Below are positions 8,504-18,541 of a stretch of 64,000 bases of DNA, in pieces; positions within the stretch are counted from its first letter, which is position 1; each line of letters opens with the position of its first letter. This DNA comes from Mesorhizobium sp. M1B.F.Ca.ET.045.04.1.1 (GTDB lineage Bacteria; Pseudomonadota; Alphaproteobacteria; Rhizobiales; Rhizobiaceae): positions 744,001 to 808,000 of the forward strand of contig NZ_CP034448.1 of NCBI RefSeq assembly GCF_003952465.1, given 5' to 3'. A model generated the notes under the pieces. It ran no database searches and had not been told where the DNA came from. It saw only the letters and a list, made by a program, of their open reading frames with translations. A program made the translations under genes and the position numbers.

Positions 8504-9646
8504 ATGCGCATCTCCATTCCGATATCCGCCTTCGTCGCGGCAATCGTCGGCTTCGGTGGCACTTTAGCCATCATCATTGCCGCCGCCAAGGCGGTCGGCG
8601 CCACGCAGATCGAGACCGCAAGCTGGGTGACGGCGATCTGCCTGGCCATGGCCATCGAATGCCTGTGGCTGTCCTGGCGCACCAAGATGCCGGTCATCAC
8701 CGCCTGGTCGACGCCGGGCCTGGCGCTGATTGCCGCCTCCAGCGGCTTCACGATGCCGGAAGCCGTCGGCGCCTTCATCGTCACCGGCATGCTTCTGATC
8801 GCCACCGGCCTGTTCAAGCCGCTGACCCGACTGATCGCGATGATACCCGCCTCGGTCGCATCCGGCATGCTGGCCGGCATCCTGGTCGGCTTCGCCATCA
8901 GTGCGGTGAAGGCCATCCCCGCCGATCCGTGGCTGATCCTGCCGCTGATCGCCGCCTTCTTCGTCATCCGGCTGTTCAACCCGGCGGTCTCGGTCCTGGT
9001 GGTGCTGATCGGCGGCGGCCTTGCCGCCTTCCTCACCGGCCGCGTCGGCGGCCTGCCGGCGCCGGAGCTGTCGACGCTGACGCTGGTCGCGCCGCAGTTT
9101 ACCATCTCGGCAATCGTCGGCCTGGCCCTGCCGCTCTACCTCGTCACCATGGCCTCGCAGAATCTGTCCGGCCTCGCCGTGCTGAAAGCCGCCGGCTATC
9201 ACCCGGAGCCCGGCCCGCTGATCGGCGTCACCGGCCTGTTTTCGCTGCTCTCGGCGCCGTTCGCCGCCTCGACCACCAATCTGGCGGCGATCTCGGCGGC
9301 GATCTGCACCGGCCCGGATGTCCATCCCGACCCCGCCGAACGCTGGAAGACCGGGCCGTTCTATTCACTCGCCTACCTGGTCTTTGCCATCTTCGGCGCC
9401 TCGCTGGTGGCGATCTTCGCTGTCCTGCCGCAGAGCCTGATCGTGCTGGTCGCCGGCCTGGCGCTGACGGCGCCTTTAGCCAACGCGCTGTCGATCGCGC
9501 TCCATGACGCGGACGAGCGCATGTCGGCCACCGTCACCTTCGCGGTGACGGCCTCGGGGCTCACTTTGTTCGGCGTCGGCGCGGCGTTCTGGGGGCTCGT
9601 TGCCGGAATGGCAGTGCTTTTCCTCGAAAAACTCAAAAAGCGATAA
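8504..9646 (+). CDS. benE: BenE family benzoate/H+ symporter-like transporter
   Basis: The 380-residue integral membrane protein has about 11-12 hydrophobic segments. Typical BenE blocks are TKMPVITAWSTPGLALI, PASVASGMLAGILVGF and PLYLVTMASQNLSGLAVL. The known family role is proton-coupled uptake of benzoate across the inner membrane. No benzoate-degrading gene is adjacent, so the real substrate may differ. It starts two bases after the hydrolase stop, suggesting a two-gene operon in which the hydrolase might process the imported compound (inference). Confidence 0.88.
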   Translation: MRISIPISAFVAAIVGFGGTLAIIIAAAKAVGATQIETASWVTAICLAMAIECLWLSWRTKMPVITAWSTPGLALIAASSGFTMPEAVGAFIVTGMLLIATGLFKPLTRLIAMIPASVASGMLAGILVGFAISAVKAIPADPWLILPLIAAFFVIRLFNPAVSVLVVLIGGGLAAFLTGRVGGLPAPELSTLTLVAPQFTISAIVGLALPLYLVTMASQNLSGLAVLKAAGYHPEPGPLIGVTGLFSLLSAPFAASTTNLAAISAAICTGPDVHPDPAERWKTGPFYSLAYLVFAIFGASLVAIFAVLPQSLIVLVAGLALTAPLANALSIALHDADERMSATVTFAVTASGLTLFGVGAAFWGLVAGMAVLFLEKLKKR

Positions 9647-9761
9647 TCATTTCAGACCCTTCGCCGGTTTTGGCCGAACTTGCCTTGAATCGCCGATTTC
9701 GCCTTCCCATTTCGATTCCACGCAGCCGGTTTGGCTGTCTCCAATGGAAGGATTGGGAGAA

Positions 9762-10244
9762 ATGAACACAACCGCATTGATCCGTCCGGCCTGGACGCCG
9801 GCTACCATCGCGCTGATGGTGATCGGCTTCATGGTGTTCTGGCCGCTCGGCTTCGCCATGCTCGCCTACATCATCTGGGGCGACCGGCTCGAAGGCTTCA
9901 AGCGCGACGTCAACCGCGCCACGGACGGCATCTTCGCCGGCTGCCGCCGCAGCTCCGACAAGGCTGCCCGCTGGGGCCATGGCTCGTCTCGCACTGGCAA
10001 CGTCGCGTTCGACGACTGGCGCGAGAAGGAGCTCGAGCGCCTCGCCGAGGAGCGCCGCAAGCTCGACGAAATGCTCACCGAGTTCGACGAGTATGCGCGC
10101 GAGCTGCGCCGCGCCAAGGACCAGGAAGAGTTCGACCGCTTCATGGCTGAGCGCAACAAGCGGACTGCGCCGACCACCACGAACGACGCGACCGGAAAGC
10201 CCGCACCGAAGCGCGGCAAGGGCACGAACCTGCTCGACGACTGA
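9762..10244 (+). CDS. DUF2852 domain-containing membrane protein
   Basis: The product is 160 residues. One hydrophobic segment (about residues 14-36, IALMVIGFMVFWPLGFAML) is followed by a polar stretch and a charged, probably coiled-coil region (about 85-130, rich in E/R/K). The tail is disordered and basic. This is the layout of the alphaproteobacterial DUF2852 family, whose function is unknown. The start at 9762 has GGGAGAA just upstream; a longer frame from 9600 overlaps benE and is not supported. A strong terminator follows. Confidence 0.85.
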   Translation: MNTTALIRPAWTPATIALMVIGFMVFWPLGFAMLAYIIWGDRLEGFKRDVNRATDGIFAGCRRSSDKAARWGHGSSRTGNVAFDDWREKELERLAEERRKLDEMLTEFDEYARELRRAKDQEEFDRFMAERNKRTAPTTTNDATGKPAPKRGKGTNLLDD

Positions 10245-10271
10245 GATCCTGCGACAGGTCTCGGCACGATA

Positions 10272-10307
10272 AGACGGCGTCGCGCAAGCGGCGCCGTTTC
10301 TTTTTTG
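10272..10307 (+). terminator. Rho-independent terminator after the DUF2852 gene
   Basis: ACGGCG (10274-10279) pairs with CGCCGT (10292-10297), followed by TTCTTTTTT. It closes the gene ending at 10244. Confidence 0.88.
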
Positions 10308-10364
10308 TTCTCCATATAGCTTCAGTCTACTGGCCGTTTTCCTCGAATCGCGTATCGTCCAGCC

Positions 10365-11123
10365 ATGTCCCTCGGCTTCTTTCGCAACCTGACCAAGCCA
10401 AAGCCCAAGCCCGTCGTCGAGCGCGAGCATTGCGTCGCCGGCCGCACACTGCCGCTCAAGATTGTCGAGAGCGCCAGGGCCCGGCGGCTGACGCTGCGCA
10501 TCGATTCCGGCGGCCAGGGCCTGCGCATCACCGTGCCGCCCGGCCTGCGGCGCGGCGAGGTGGAGAAGTTCCTCGACCGTCATCAAGACTGGCTGGAGCA
10601 GCGCCTGGCCAAGGTGCCGATGCGGCCGCAGGTGCGGCCCGGCATCAAGGTCCCGATCCGCGGCGTGCCGCATCGCATCGTCCATGAGCCGGCAAAGCGC
10701 GGCACCGTCACCATCGCGCGCGACGATCGCGGCCCGCTGCTGATCGTCCATGGCGAGCGCATTCACCTGCCGCGCCGCATTGCCGATTATCTGAAGCGCG
10801 AGGCCAAGCGCGAGATCGAGAAGCTGGTGGTCAAGCATACCGAGGCGATCGGCAAGCGCGCCAAGGCAATCCGGTATAAGGATACCTCCAGCCGCTGGGG
10901 GTCATGCACGTCGGAGGGCAATCTTTCCTTCTCGTGGCGCATCATGATGGCGCCGCCGCCGGTCATCAATTACCTGGTGGCGCACGAGGTCGCGCATCTG
11001 AAAGAGATGAACCACGGTCCGAAATTCTGGAAATTGTGCGAAAAGCTCTGCCCCGACACCGACCGCTGCAAGGACTGGCTGAAGCGCAACGGTGGGGCGT
11101 TACAGGCGATCGTGTTTGAGTAA
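10365..11123 (+). CDS. YgjP-like (SprT/M48-type) zinc metallopeptidase
   Basis: The 252-residue product carries V-A-H-E-V-A-H-L near residues 205-212 (His207, Glu208, His211), followed by MNHGPKFW with His217 as a likely third ligand. This is the zinc-binding layout of the DUF45/YgjP metallopeptidases. YKDTSSRWGSCTSEGNLSFSW just before it is also a family signature. No signal peptide is seen, so it is probably cytoplasmic. Its physiological substrate is not known. It is flanked by the DUF2852 terminator and a repeat element. Confidence 0.9.
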   Translation: MSLGFFRNLTKPKPKPVVEREHCVAGRTLPLKIVESARARRLTLRIDSGGQGLRITVPPGLRRGEVEKFLDRHQDWLEQRLAKVPMRPQVRPGIKVPIRGVPHRIVHEPAKRGTVTIARDDRGPLLIVHGERIHLPRRIADYLKREAKREIEKLVVKHTEAIGKRAKAIRYKDTSSRWGSCTSEGNLSFSWRIMMAPPPVINYLVAHEVAHLKEMNHGPKFWKLCEKLCPDTDRCKDWLKRNGGALQAIVFE

Positions 11124-11175
11124 GGCTGGCGGCGGCTGGAAAGGGAACAAAAGCTGCCACGCCGCGATCCTTCCC

Positions 11176-11330
11176 ACCCCCTCTGGCCTGCCGGCCATCT
11201 CCCCCGCAAGGGGGGAGATTGGATGTTGCCACGGCTTTCGCCAATCTCAAGCGTTGCAGGAAGGGCTAAGCGCCGAAGCTGCTGATCTCCCCCCTTGCGG
11301 GGGAGATGGCCGGCAGGCCAGAGGGGGGTG
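11176..11330. repeat. Palindromic intergenic repeat, family A copy 2
   Basis: It opens CACCCCCTCTGGCCTGCCGG and closes with the complementary sequence. The inner arms CTCCCCCGCAAGGGGGGAGAT and its mate are like those of the copy at 214-387. It occupies the 11124-11387 gap between two convergent genes, and I see no gene in it. Confidence 0.9.
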
Positions 11331-11387
11331 CTGTCCCGCCGCCTTTTCCCCAATTATCTACCTTCGGCTCGCACCGACCTTGACCGC

Positions 11388-11606
11388 TCAATCGTCATTC
11401 GCCGCATTAAGCTCTTCCGGCCGCAGCCCTTCCTCGCCCTGATGCGGCCATGGCAAAAAATTCCGGTCGAAGGCATCGCTGCCGAAATAATCCAGCGCCC
11501 GGTGCGCCTCGGCGCCGTTGAAGTCGGACTTCTCCATCAGATGCGCGATTACCTCGCGCGCCTGCGCGATCTTCTGCCTGAGTTCGGCGACGGTCTGGTC
11601 GGCCAT
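11388..11606 (-). CDS. Small conserved-type hypothetical protein
   Basis: The 72-residue product is probably soluble. Its N-terminal helix is MADQTVAELRQKIAQAREVI, followed by HLMEKSDFNGAEAHRALDYF and an acidic tail. A GGGAG site lies upstream of the ATG at 11606, so it is probably a real gene. I do not recognise a function. The start is divergent from trpF, whose ATG is about 107 bases away, so the two promoters share a short intergenic region. Confidence 0.65.
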   Translation of the reverse strand: MADQTVAELRQKIAQAREVIAHLMEKSDFNGAEAHRALDYFGSDAFDRNFLPWPHQGEEGLRPEELNAANDD

Positions 11607-11712
11607 GATTGTTGCTCCCGCCTTGTCTCCTGAGAAAGTTAGCGCTTTCTGATCGTCCGGCAACAGCATGCTTTTTCTCGACTCTTTGGCCGTTTCGTGC
11701 CAATCCCGCGCC

Positions 11713-12372
11713 ATGACGCTCGACATCAAGATCTGCGGATTGAAGACCGACGCCGCGATGGCCGCCGCCCTTGCCGGCGGCGCCAGCCATGTCGGTTTCA
11801 TTTTTTTCGCCAGGAGCCCTCGCTATATCGAACCCGTCGACGCCGGCCGCCTGCGCCGGGCTGCGATCGGCAAGGCCAAGGCGGTCGCCGTCACCGTCGA
11901 TGCCGACGACGCCTTCCTCGACGAGATCGTCGCCGGGATGCGCCCCGACATGCTGCAGCTCCACGGCGCCGAAACATCGGAACGGGTGGCGGAGCTCAAG
12001 GCGCGCTACGGCCTGCCGGTGATGAAGGTGCTGTCGGTCAGCGAAGCGGCGGATCTCGACCGGCTGAAACCCTATATCGGCATCGCCGACCGCTTCATGT
12101 TCGACGCCAAGCCGCCCAAGGGGTCGCAATTGCCGGGCGGCAACGGCGTCGCCTTCGACTGGCGCATCCTTGCCGGCCTTGACGCCGGCCTCGATTACAT
12201 GCTTTCCGGAGGGCTCAACGCCGCCAATGTCGGCGATGCCCTGAGACTGGCCAATCCGCCCGGAATAGACATCTCGTCCGGCGTGGAAAGCGCTCCGGGC
12301 GTCAAGGATCCGGCGCTGATCGAGCAGTTTTTCCGGGCCGTGAGGGCCGCGCGCGACGACCGCGCCGCCTGA
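11713..12372 (+). CDS. trpF: Phosphoribosylanthranilate isomerase
   Basis: The 219-residue TIM-barrel enzyme converts N-(5-phosphoribosyl)anthranilate to CdRP in tryptophan synthesis. It starts MTLDIKICGLKT, with Cys8 as the expected general base. It contains HVGFIFFARSPRYI, MLQLHGAE and GLNAANV with GIDISSGVESAPGVKD, the phosphate-binding C-terminal motifs. I chose the ATG at 11713 because it gives the standard family N-terminus. It heads the trpF-trpB-trpA-accD-folC run, the usual rhizobial order. Confidence 0.97.
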   Translation: MTLDIKICGLKTDAAMAAALAGGASHVGFIFFARSPRYIEPVDAGRLRRAAIGKAKAVAVTVDADDAFLDEIVAGMRPDMLQLHGAETSERVAELKARYGLPVMKVLSVSEAADLDRLKPYIGIADRFMFDAKPPKGSQLPGGNGVAFDWRILAGLDAGLDYMLSGGLNAANVGDALRLANPPGIDISSGVESAPGVKDPALIEQFFRAVRAARDDRAA

Positions 12373-12453
12373 CGAACCCAACCTGGGCATGCCGCGGAAA
12401 GGCGAAAGCCGGCCTTCCGGCAGGCTCACCAGTCAAGACTTAGGAGATCGGCG

Positions 12454-13704
<1,251 letters not shown>

Positions 13705-13706
13705 CA

Positions 13707-14546
13707 ATGACGACCCGCATCGACCGCCGCATGGCGAAGCTCAAATCCGAGGGCCGTCCGGCTTTGGTCACCTACATCATGGGCGGCGATCCGGACTACG
13801 ACACCTCTCTAGCCATCATGAAGGCGCTGCCGGGCGCCGGCGCCGACGTCATCGAGCTCGGCATGCCTTTCTCCGATCCGATGGCCGACGGTCCGGCCAT
13901 CCAGGCGGCGGGCCTGAGGGCGCTGAAAGGCGGCCAGACGCTGGTCAAGACGCTGAAGATGGCGGCTGAATTCCGCGCCGGCGACGACGAGACGCCTATC
14001 GTGCTGATGGGCTACTACAACCCGATTTACATCTATGGTGTCGATCGCTTCCTCGCCGATGCCAAGGCCAGCGGCATCGATGGCCTGATCGTCGTCGACC
14101 TGCCGCCGGAGATGGACGAGGAGCTCTGCATCCCGGCGCTGAAGGCCGGCATCAATTTCATCCGGCTGGCGACGCCGACCACCGACGACAAGCGGCTGCC
14201 CAAGGTTTTGGAGAACACTTCCGGCTTCGTCTACTACGTGTCGATGACCGGCATCACCGGCTCGGCCCTTGCCGACACGGCCAAGGTCGCGACGGCGGTC
14301 AAGCGCATCAAGGGCCACACCGCGCTGCCCGTCTGCGTCGGCTTCGGCGTCAAGACCGCCGAGCAGGCCCGGGTGATCGGCGCCTCGGCCGACGGCGTCG
14401 TCGTCGGCACCGCGATCGTCAACGCGGTTGCCAATGTGCTGGGACCCAAGGGCGAGAAGACCGCCGATCCGGCCGAGGCGGTCGCCACTTTGGTCAGCGG
14501 CCTCGCCCAGGGCGTGCGCTCTGCCCGCCTTGCTGCCGCCGAATAG
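13707..14546 (+). CDS. trpA: Tryptophan synthase alpha chain
   Basis: The 279-residue TIM-barrel subunit cleaves indole-3-glycerol phosphate. [16 protein letters not shown] holds the catalytic Glu50 and Asp61. [10 protein letters not shown] and the phosphate-binding [11 protein letters not shown] motif are present. Its ribosome binding site (GGAG) lies in the last codons of trpB, and the intergenic gap is two bases. Indole is channelled to the TrpB subunit. Confidence 0.98.
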   Translation: MTTRIDRRMAKLKSEGRPALVTYIMGGDPDYDTSLAIMKALPGAGADVIELGMPFSDPMADGPAIQAAGLRALKGGQTLVKTLKMAAEFRAGDDETPIVLMGYYNPIYIYGVDRFLADAKASGIDGLIVVDLPPEMDEELCIPALKAGINFIRLATPTTDDKRLPKVLENTSGFVYYVSMTGITGSALADTAKVATAVKRIKGHTALPVCVGFGVKTAEQARVIGASADGVVVGTAIVNAVANVLGPKGEKTADPAEAVATLVSGLAQGVRSARLAAAE

Positions 14547-14584
14547 TCTTCCTACGTCTATCTTCCAGGACAGGAGCCGAAGCC

Positions 14585-15511
14585 ATGAACTGGATCACCA
14601 ATTACGTCCGTCCGAAGATCAATTCGATGCTCGGCCGGCGCACCGACATGCCGGAAAACCTCTGGATCAAGGATCCCGAGACCGGCGAGATGATCTTCCA
14701 CAAGGACCTGGAATCCAACCAGTTCGTCATCCCGGCTTCCGGCCATCACATGAAGATCTCGGCCAAGGAGCGGCTGAAATACTTCTTCGACGACGGCAAA
14801 TACGAGACGCTGGACAATCCCAAGGTCGTCCAGGACCCGCTGAAGTTCCGCGACGAGAAGCGCTACACCGATCGCCTAAAGGAGGCGAAGGCCAAGACCA
14901 GCCTCGAGGATGCGATCCTCAATGCCGCCGGCACCATCGATGGCCTGCCGGTCGTCGTCACCGTGCAGGATTTTGCTTTCATGGGCGGCTCGCTCGGCAT
15001 GGCGGCCGGCGAAGCCATTGTCCACGCCTTCGAGGTCGCCCTCCAGCGCAGGCGGCCGCTGATCCTGTTCGCCGCCTCGGGCGGCGCCCGCATGCAGGAG
15101 GGTATCCTCTCGCTGATGCAGCTGCCGCGCACCACGGTCGGTGTCGACCGGCTGAAGGAAGCCGGCCTGCCCTATATCGTCGTGCTCACCAATCCGACGA
15201 CGGGCGGCGTCACCGCCTCCTATGCCATGCTGGGCGACGTCCACATCGCCGAGCCCGGCGCGCTGATCGGCTTTGCCGGCCCGCGTGTCATCGAGCAGAC
15301 CATCCGCGAGAAGCTGCCCGACGGCTTCCAGCGCGCCGAATACCTGATGGAGCATGGCATGGTCGACATGGTGGTCTCGCGGCTGGAGATGCGCCAGACC
15401 ATCGCGCGGCTCTTGAAGATGCTGCTCAAGATGCCGGCGCCAGAGAAGCCGGTCGAGCCAGAAATCTTGCCGCCGGCGGTCGTCAACGCGGAATCCCGGC
15501 CGCAGGCCTGA
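14585..15511 (+). CDS. accD: Acetyl-CoA carboxylase carboxyltransferase beta subunit, lacking the zinc-finger cysteines
   Basis: The 308-residue product has the crotonase-like carboxyltransferase core with [23 protein letters not shown] and [12 protein letters not shown]. With AccA it transfers carboxyl from biotin to acetyl-CoA, making malonyl-CoA. E. coli AccD has a C4 zinc ribbon near the N-terminus. Here the aligned positions are Asp30, Thr33, Ile49 and Ser52 in [10 protein letters not shown]...VIPASGHH, so all four cysteines are gone although the surrounding frame is kept. A CAGGAG site precedes the ATG. Coupling with trp genes and folC is a common alphaproteobacterial arrangement. Confidence 0.96.
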   Translation: MNWITNYVRPKINSMLGRRTDMPENLWIKDPETGEMIFHKDLESNQFVIPASGHHMKISAKERLKYFFDDGKYETLDNPKVVQDPLKFRDEKRYTDRLKEAKAKTSLEDAILNAAGTIDGLPVVVTVQDFAFMGGSLGMAAGEAIVHAFEVALQRRRPLILFAASGGARMQEGILSLMQLPRTTVGVDRLKEAGLPYIVVLTNPTTGGVTASYAMLGDVHIAEPGALIGFAGPRVIEQTIREKLPDGFQRAEYLMEHGMVDMVVSRLEMRQTIARLLKMLLKMPAPEKPVEPEILPPAVVNAESRPQA

Positions 15512-15573
15512 CGCGACACCGTTCGCCGCGAACCGCGATTGCGCGCCAGCCGGGCTGCGCTTAGGATTCTGCC

Positions 15574-16899
15574 ATGACAACGCTCGCCGCCGACCGCGAA
15601 ATCGAACAGCTGATGACGCTCCACCCGAAAGGCTTCGACCTTTCGCTGGACCGCATCACCCGCCTGCTCGAACGTCTCGGCAATCCGCAGGACCGGCTGC
15701 CGCCGGTCATTCATATCGCCGGCACCAACGGCAAGGGCTCCTGCGCCGCCTTTGCGCGGGCGCTGCTGGAGGCGGCTGGCCACCTCGTCCACGTCCATAC
15801 CTCGCCGCATCTGGTGAACTGGCACGAGCGCTACCGGCTGGCGGCAGAGGGCGGCGGCAAGCTGGTCGACGACGATGTCTTTGCCGAGGCCATCGCGCGC
15901 GTCGCCAAGGCCAATCAGGGCCAGAAGATCACCGTCTTCGAGATCCTCACCGCCGTCACCTTCATCTTGTTTTCCGAGCATCCGGCCGAAGCCGCGATCA
16001 TCGAGGTCGGGCTCGGCGGCCGTTTCGACGCTACCAATGTCGTGGAGCGACCTGCGGTCTCGGTGATCATGCCGGTGTCGCTGGATCACGAAGCCTATCT
16101 CGGCGATCGGGTCGAGGTGATCGCGGCCGAAAAGGCCGGCATCATGAAGCGCGGCTGCCCGGTGGTGATCGGCGCGCAGGAAAGCGAGACGGCGCTTGAG
16201 GTGCTGATCGAGACCGCCGAGCGGCTCGACTGCCCGACCGTCGTCTACGGCCAGGATTTCCTGGCTTTCGAGGAGAACGGCCGCATGGTCTATCAGGACG
16301 AGGACGGCCTGATGGACCTGCCGCTGCCGCGCCTGCCTGGACGGCACCAGTTCGCCAATGCCGCCGCCGCGATCGCCGCGGTCAAGGCGGCCGGCTTCGA
16401 GATCGGCCACCGCGCCGCCGAACGCGCGATGGCCAATGTCGCCTGGCCGGCCAGGATGCAGAAGCTGACGCAGGGCCGTCTGGTGGACCTTGCGCCCAAG
16501 GGCGCCGAGATCTGGCTCGACGGCGGTCACAATCCGGGCGCCGGTGTCGTCATCGCCGAAGCGCTGGCCGAGCAGGAGGAAAAGAACCCGCGCCCTCTGA
16601 TCCTCATCTCCGGCATGATCAACACCAAGGACCAGAGCGGCTATTTCAGCGCCTTCAAGGGGCTGGCCCGGCATGTCTACACGGTGCCGGTGAGCAAAAG
16701 CGACGCCGGCGTGCCGAATGACGAGCTGTCGCTGCGCGCCGCGGACGCCGGCCTGTCGGCCGAGCCGGTCGGCTCCGTCGCCAATGCGCTGATGCTGTTG
16801 CGCGACAGCTGGGACGGCCCGGCGCCGCGCATCCTCATCGGCGGCTCGCTCTATTTCGCTGGCGCGGTGCTGGACGAGAATGGCACGCCGCCGACCTGA
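15574..16899 (+). CDS. folC: Bifunctional dihydrofolate/folylpolyglutamate synthase
   Basis: The 441-residue product is a Mur-ligase-like enzyme. The P-loop is HIAGTNGKGSC (Gly50-Ser56). VGLGGRFDATNV, the SLDHEAYLGD block with the metal-binding His, and DGGHNPGA in the C-terminal domain are typical. It adds glutamate to dihydropteroate and folates. The ribosome binding site is weak. It ends the trp-accD run. A family C repeat and an accessory region follow. Confidence 0.96.
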   Translation: MTTLAADREIEQLMTLHPKGFDLSLDRITRLLERLGNPQDRLPPVIHIAGTNGKGSCAAFARALLEAAGHLVHVHTSPHLVNWHERYRLAAEGGGKLVDDDVFAEAIARVAKANQGQKITVFEILTAVTFILFSEHPAEAAIIEVGLGGRFDATNVVERPAVSVIMPVSLDHEAYLGDRVEVIAAEKAGIMKRGCPVVIGAQESETALEVLIETAERLDCPTVVYGQDFLAFEENGRMVYQDEDGLMDLPLPRLPGRHQFANAAAAIAAVKAAGFEIGHRAAERAMANVAWPARMQKLTQGRLVDLAPKGAEIWLDGGHNPGAGVVIAEALAEQEEKNPRPLILISGMINTKDQSGYFSAFKGLARHVYTVPVSKSDAGVPNDELSLRAADAGLSAEPVGSVANALMLLRDSWDGPAPRILIGGSLYFAGAVLDENGTPPT

Positions 16900-16927
16900 T
16901 AGGGGTACGACGGGACCATTGCTGGAA

Positions 16928-16970
16928 CTATTCCAGGAAAAGTGCGTAGCGGTTTTCCGTTCGGAATTGC
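16928..16970. repeat. Short palindromic repeat, family C copy 2
   Basis: ATTCCAGGAAAAGTGCGTAG and GGTTTTCCGTTCGGAATTGC match the family C core seen at 1051, 52509 and 59066. It lies between folC and the VOC gene. Confidence 0.85.
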
Positions 16971-16994
16971 GCAGAAACAAGAGTTAGAGCGGCC

Positions 16995-17414
16995 ATGATC
17001 AAGGTGAAGCAGCTCGCCCATGTCTGCATCTTCGCGCATGACCTGGAGGCGACGCGCGGCTTCTACCGCGACGTCCTCGGCATGGACACAAGGTTCAATT
17101 TCCTGCGCGACGGCAGGATCTTCGGCTTCTATCTCGATTGCGGCGGCCGCAGCCATGTCGAGGTGTTCGAGAAGAGCGAGGCCAGCTACAGCGAGCGCGA
17201 CCAGATCAACCACTTCTGCCTGGAGGTGGAAGATATCGATGCCGCGATCACGCACATCCGATCGAAAGGCGTCGAGGTCACGCCGAAGAAGCTCGCCTGC
17301 GACGACACCTACCAGGCCTGGATCACCGACCCCAACGGCGTGAAGATCGAGCTGTTCGAATATACCGCAAAAAGCGCGCAATTTGCCGGCGGCGATCGCG
17401 TCGCCGACTGGTGA
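16995..17414 (+). CDS. VOC (glyoxalase/bleomycin-resistance) superfamily protein
   Basis: The 139-residue product is a single vicinal-oxygen-chelate domain with paired beta-alpha-beta-beta-beta modules. LAHVCIFAHDLEATRGFYRDVLGM is the N-terminal module; INHFCLEVEDIDAAI and DPNGVKIELFEY form the second. Likely metal ligands are His9, the Glu in SHVEVFE, His in INHFCLEV and the final Glu. Such proteins isomerise or cleave varied substrates, and the function here is open. It starts just after a family C repeat and has no strong ribosome binding site. Confidence 0.85.
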   Translation: MIKVKQLAHVCIFAHDLEATRGFYRDVLGMDTRFNFLRDGRIFGFYLDCGGRSHVEVFEKSEASYSERDQINHFCLEVEDIDAAITHIRSKGVEVTPKKLACDDTYQAWITDPNGVKIELFEYTAKSAQFAGGDRVADW

Positions 17415-17832
17415 CTATTTCAGCCAATTGATCGGTCCGAAATTCGGCTAGTTCCCGGCACAGGGATTTTGAAAGGTTGCCGTTTGTCTTGGTGCAAGAT
17501 TTTCCGTTCATTTCCGTGAAGTCAGCGCAAACGCCCGGGATTGGTTGAAGCCGACCCAACGTCGTCATTCTATGGCGGAGCAAGGAGCGAAGCGACGCGG
17601 CGCAGACCATAGAATCCATGCCGTGACTTGGAAGCGCCGCCACGGTGCAGAATTTTGCTCCGTTGCACCCTTTGGCGAAGGTAACGGCATGGATTCTAGG
17701 GTCTTCGCGACGGAGCTTCGCTCCTGCTCCGCCCTAGAATGACGATCGCGATGGGCGTTTCGGCCAATCTCCAAGGCATGCCGCCTGCCAACGCAAACAG
17801 AGCTGACCGGTCAACATCCCTGTGCAGTGCCA
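17415..17832. other. Gene-free stretch, mostly repeat family B
   Basis: This 418-base gap holds the family B element at 17563-17744 and flanking sequence with no plausible gene. Short frames inside the repeat are artefacts of its palindromic structure. No PIN-domain toxin gene is visible here despite the antitoxin next door. Confidence 0.7.
17563..17744. repeat. 182-bp repeat, family B copy 1
   Basis: The outer arms CGTCATTCTA and TAGAATGACG are perfect. Inner segments GCAAGGAGCGAAGCGACGCG, GGTGCAGAATTTTGCTCCG and ATGGATTCTAGGGTCTTCGC recur in copies at 62245-62428 and 63364-63546. Confidence 0.92.
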
Positions 17833-18060
17833 CTAGAGTTCGCGGCCTTCGCGGATAATTTTCTCCAGATCGATGTCGGCTCCGCTGTTTGCAACCAGGC
17901 GAGCATAGAAGCTGGATGCAGGTTCGCGCCGTGCTTCCTGAATCTCATAGGACTCGAGCGCGCGTTCGATCACATCGGCTATGGAACGATTCTCGCGACG
18001 CGTCGATGAGCTAGGTTCCATGCTTTTTGCGCTACGGACTGAGAGTTTTGGTTCGGCCAT
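17833..18060 (-). CDS. VapB-like type II antitoxin, apparently orphan
   Basis: The product is 75 residues. ENRSIADVIERALESYE followed by EPASSFYARLVANSGADIDL resembles plasmid-stabilisation/VapB-type antitoxins: a ribbon-helix-helix-like N-terminus and a toxin-wrapping tail. It stops right after REGREL, slightly short of the usual R-x-x-x-G-[IL]-D-L ending. No PIN-domain VapC frame follows, because the downstream space is filled by repeat B. GGAG precedes the ATG. It may be a decayed toxin-antitoxin locus or a solitary antitoxin. Assignment is by resemblance only. Confidence 0.6.
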   Translation of the reverse strand: MAEPKLSVRSAKSMEPSSSTRRENRSIADVIERALESYEIQEARREPASSFYARLVANSGADIDLEKIIREGREL

Positions 18061-18137
18061 TTGGAACTCCGCTTGCCGGAAATAGATGCCGACAGAGCTT
18101 AGCCATCAAGATGGCAGATGATGGCTCGCCGTCAAAC

Positions 18138-18419
18138 TCACTTCAATTCGATCTCGATGAAGGCGTATTCGCCGTCATTGGCGTTGATGACGTCGTGCTC
18201 GACGCCTTCCTTGCGGAAATAGGGCGCGCCTTTCTTCATCTCGGCGAAGGTGACGCCGTCCTTGGTCACCAGTTTCACCTTGCCGTCCATCAGCGGCACC
18301 ACGACATAGTCGTGGCCGTGGCGATGCCAGCCGGTGTTGGCGCCCGGCGCGAAGCGGTATTCGGTGACGATGACGCGCTCGTTGTCAATGAAGACGGTAG
18401 CCTTGGCTGTTCCGGTCAT
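18138..18419 (-). CDS. Small single-domain cupin
   Basis: The 93-residue product is a single cupin barrel. Motif 1 is TGWHRHGHDYVVVPLMDG, with three histidines and the downstream Gly. Motif 2 is partial, around APYFRKEGVEHDVIN with its His. It could bind a divalent metal. Function is unknown; such small cupins occur as isomerases, dioxygenases or sensors. The start at 18419 is preceded by GGGAGAG; a longer frame to 18461 lacks such a site. Its 5' side faces the IS element about 97 bases away. Confidence 0.8.
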   Translation of the reverse strand: MTGTAKATVFIDNERVIVTEYRFAPGANTGWHRHGHDYVVVPLMDGKVKLVTKDGVTFAEMKKGAPYFRKEGVEHDVINANDGEYAFIEIELK

Positions 18420-18494
18420 GGCGCTCTCCCTTCCCAAGCAGAAGACATGACGTGCGTGCATGCGAGGGCCAGAGCGCCGTCAGCGATGACGCCA

Positions 18495-18510
18495 AAGAAA
18501 AAGCCCGGCG
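18495..18510 (-). terminator. Distal half of the trxA terminator, separated by the IS
   Basis: On the minus strand GCCGGGCT followed by TTTTTCTTT is the 3' arm and T-run of a hairpin. Its 5' arm AGCCCGGC now lies at 19946-19953, on the other side of the IS. Removing the IS and one CGAC restores an 8-bp stem with a six-base loop. Confidence 0.82.
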
Positions 18511-18541
18511 CGACTGAACTGACCCCGTAAAGTTGGACGGT

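Noticed and set aside
17545..17742. Open frames of 60-100 codons inside repeat B copies (also near 62216 and 63366)
   Set aside because: They arise from the internal sequence of the repeat, differ between copies and lack start signals.
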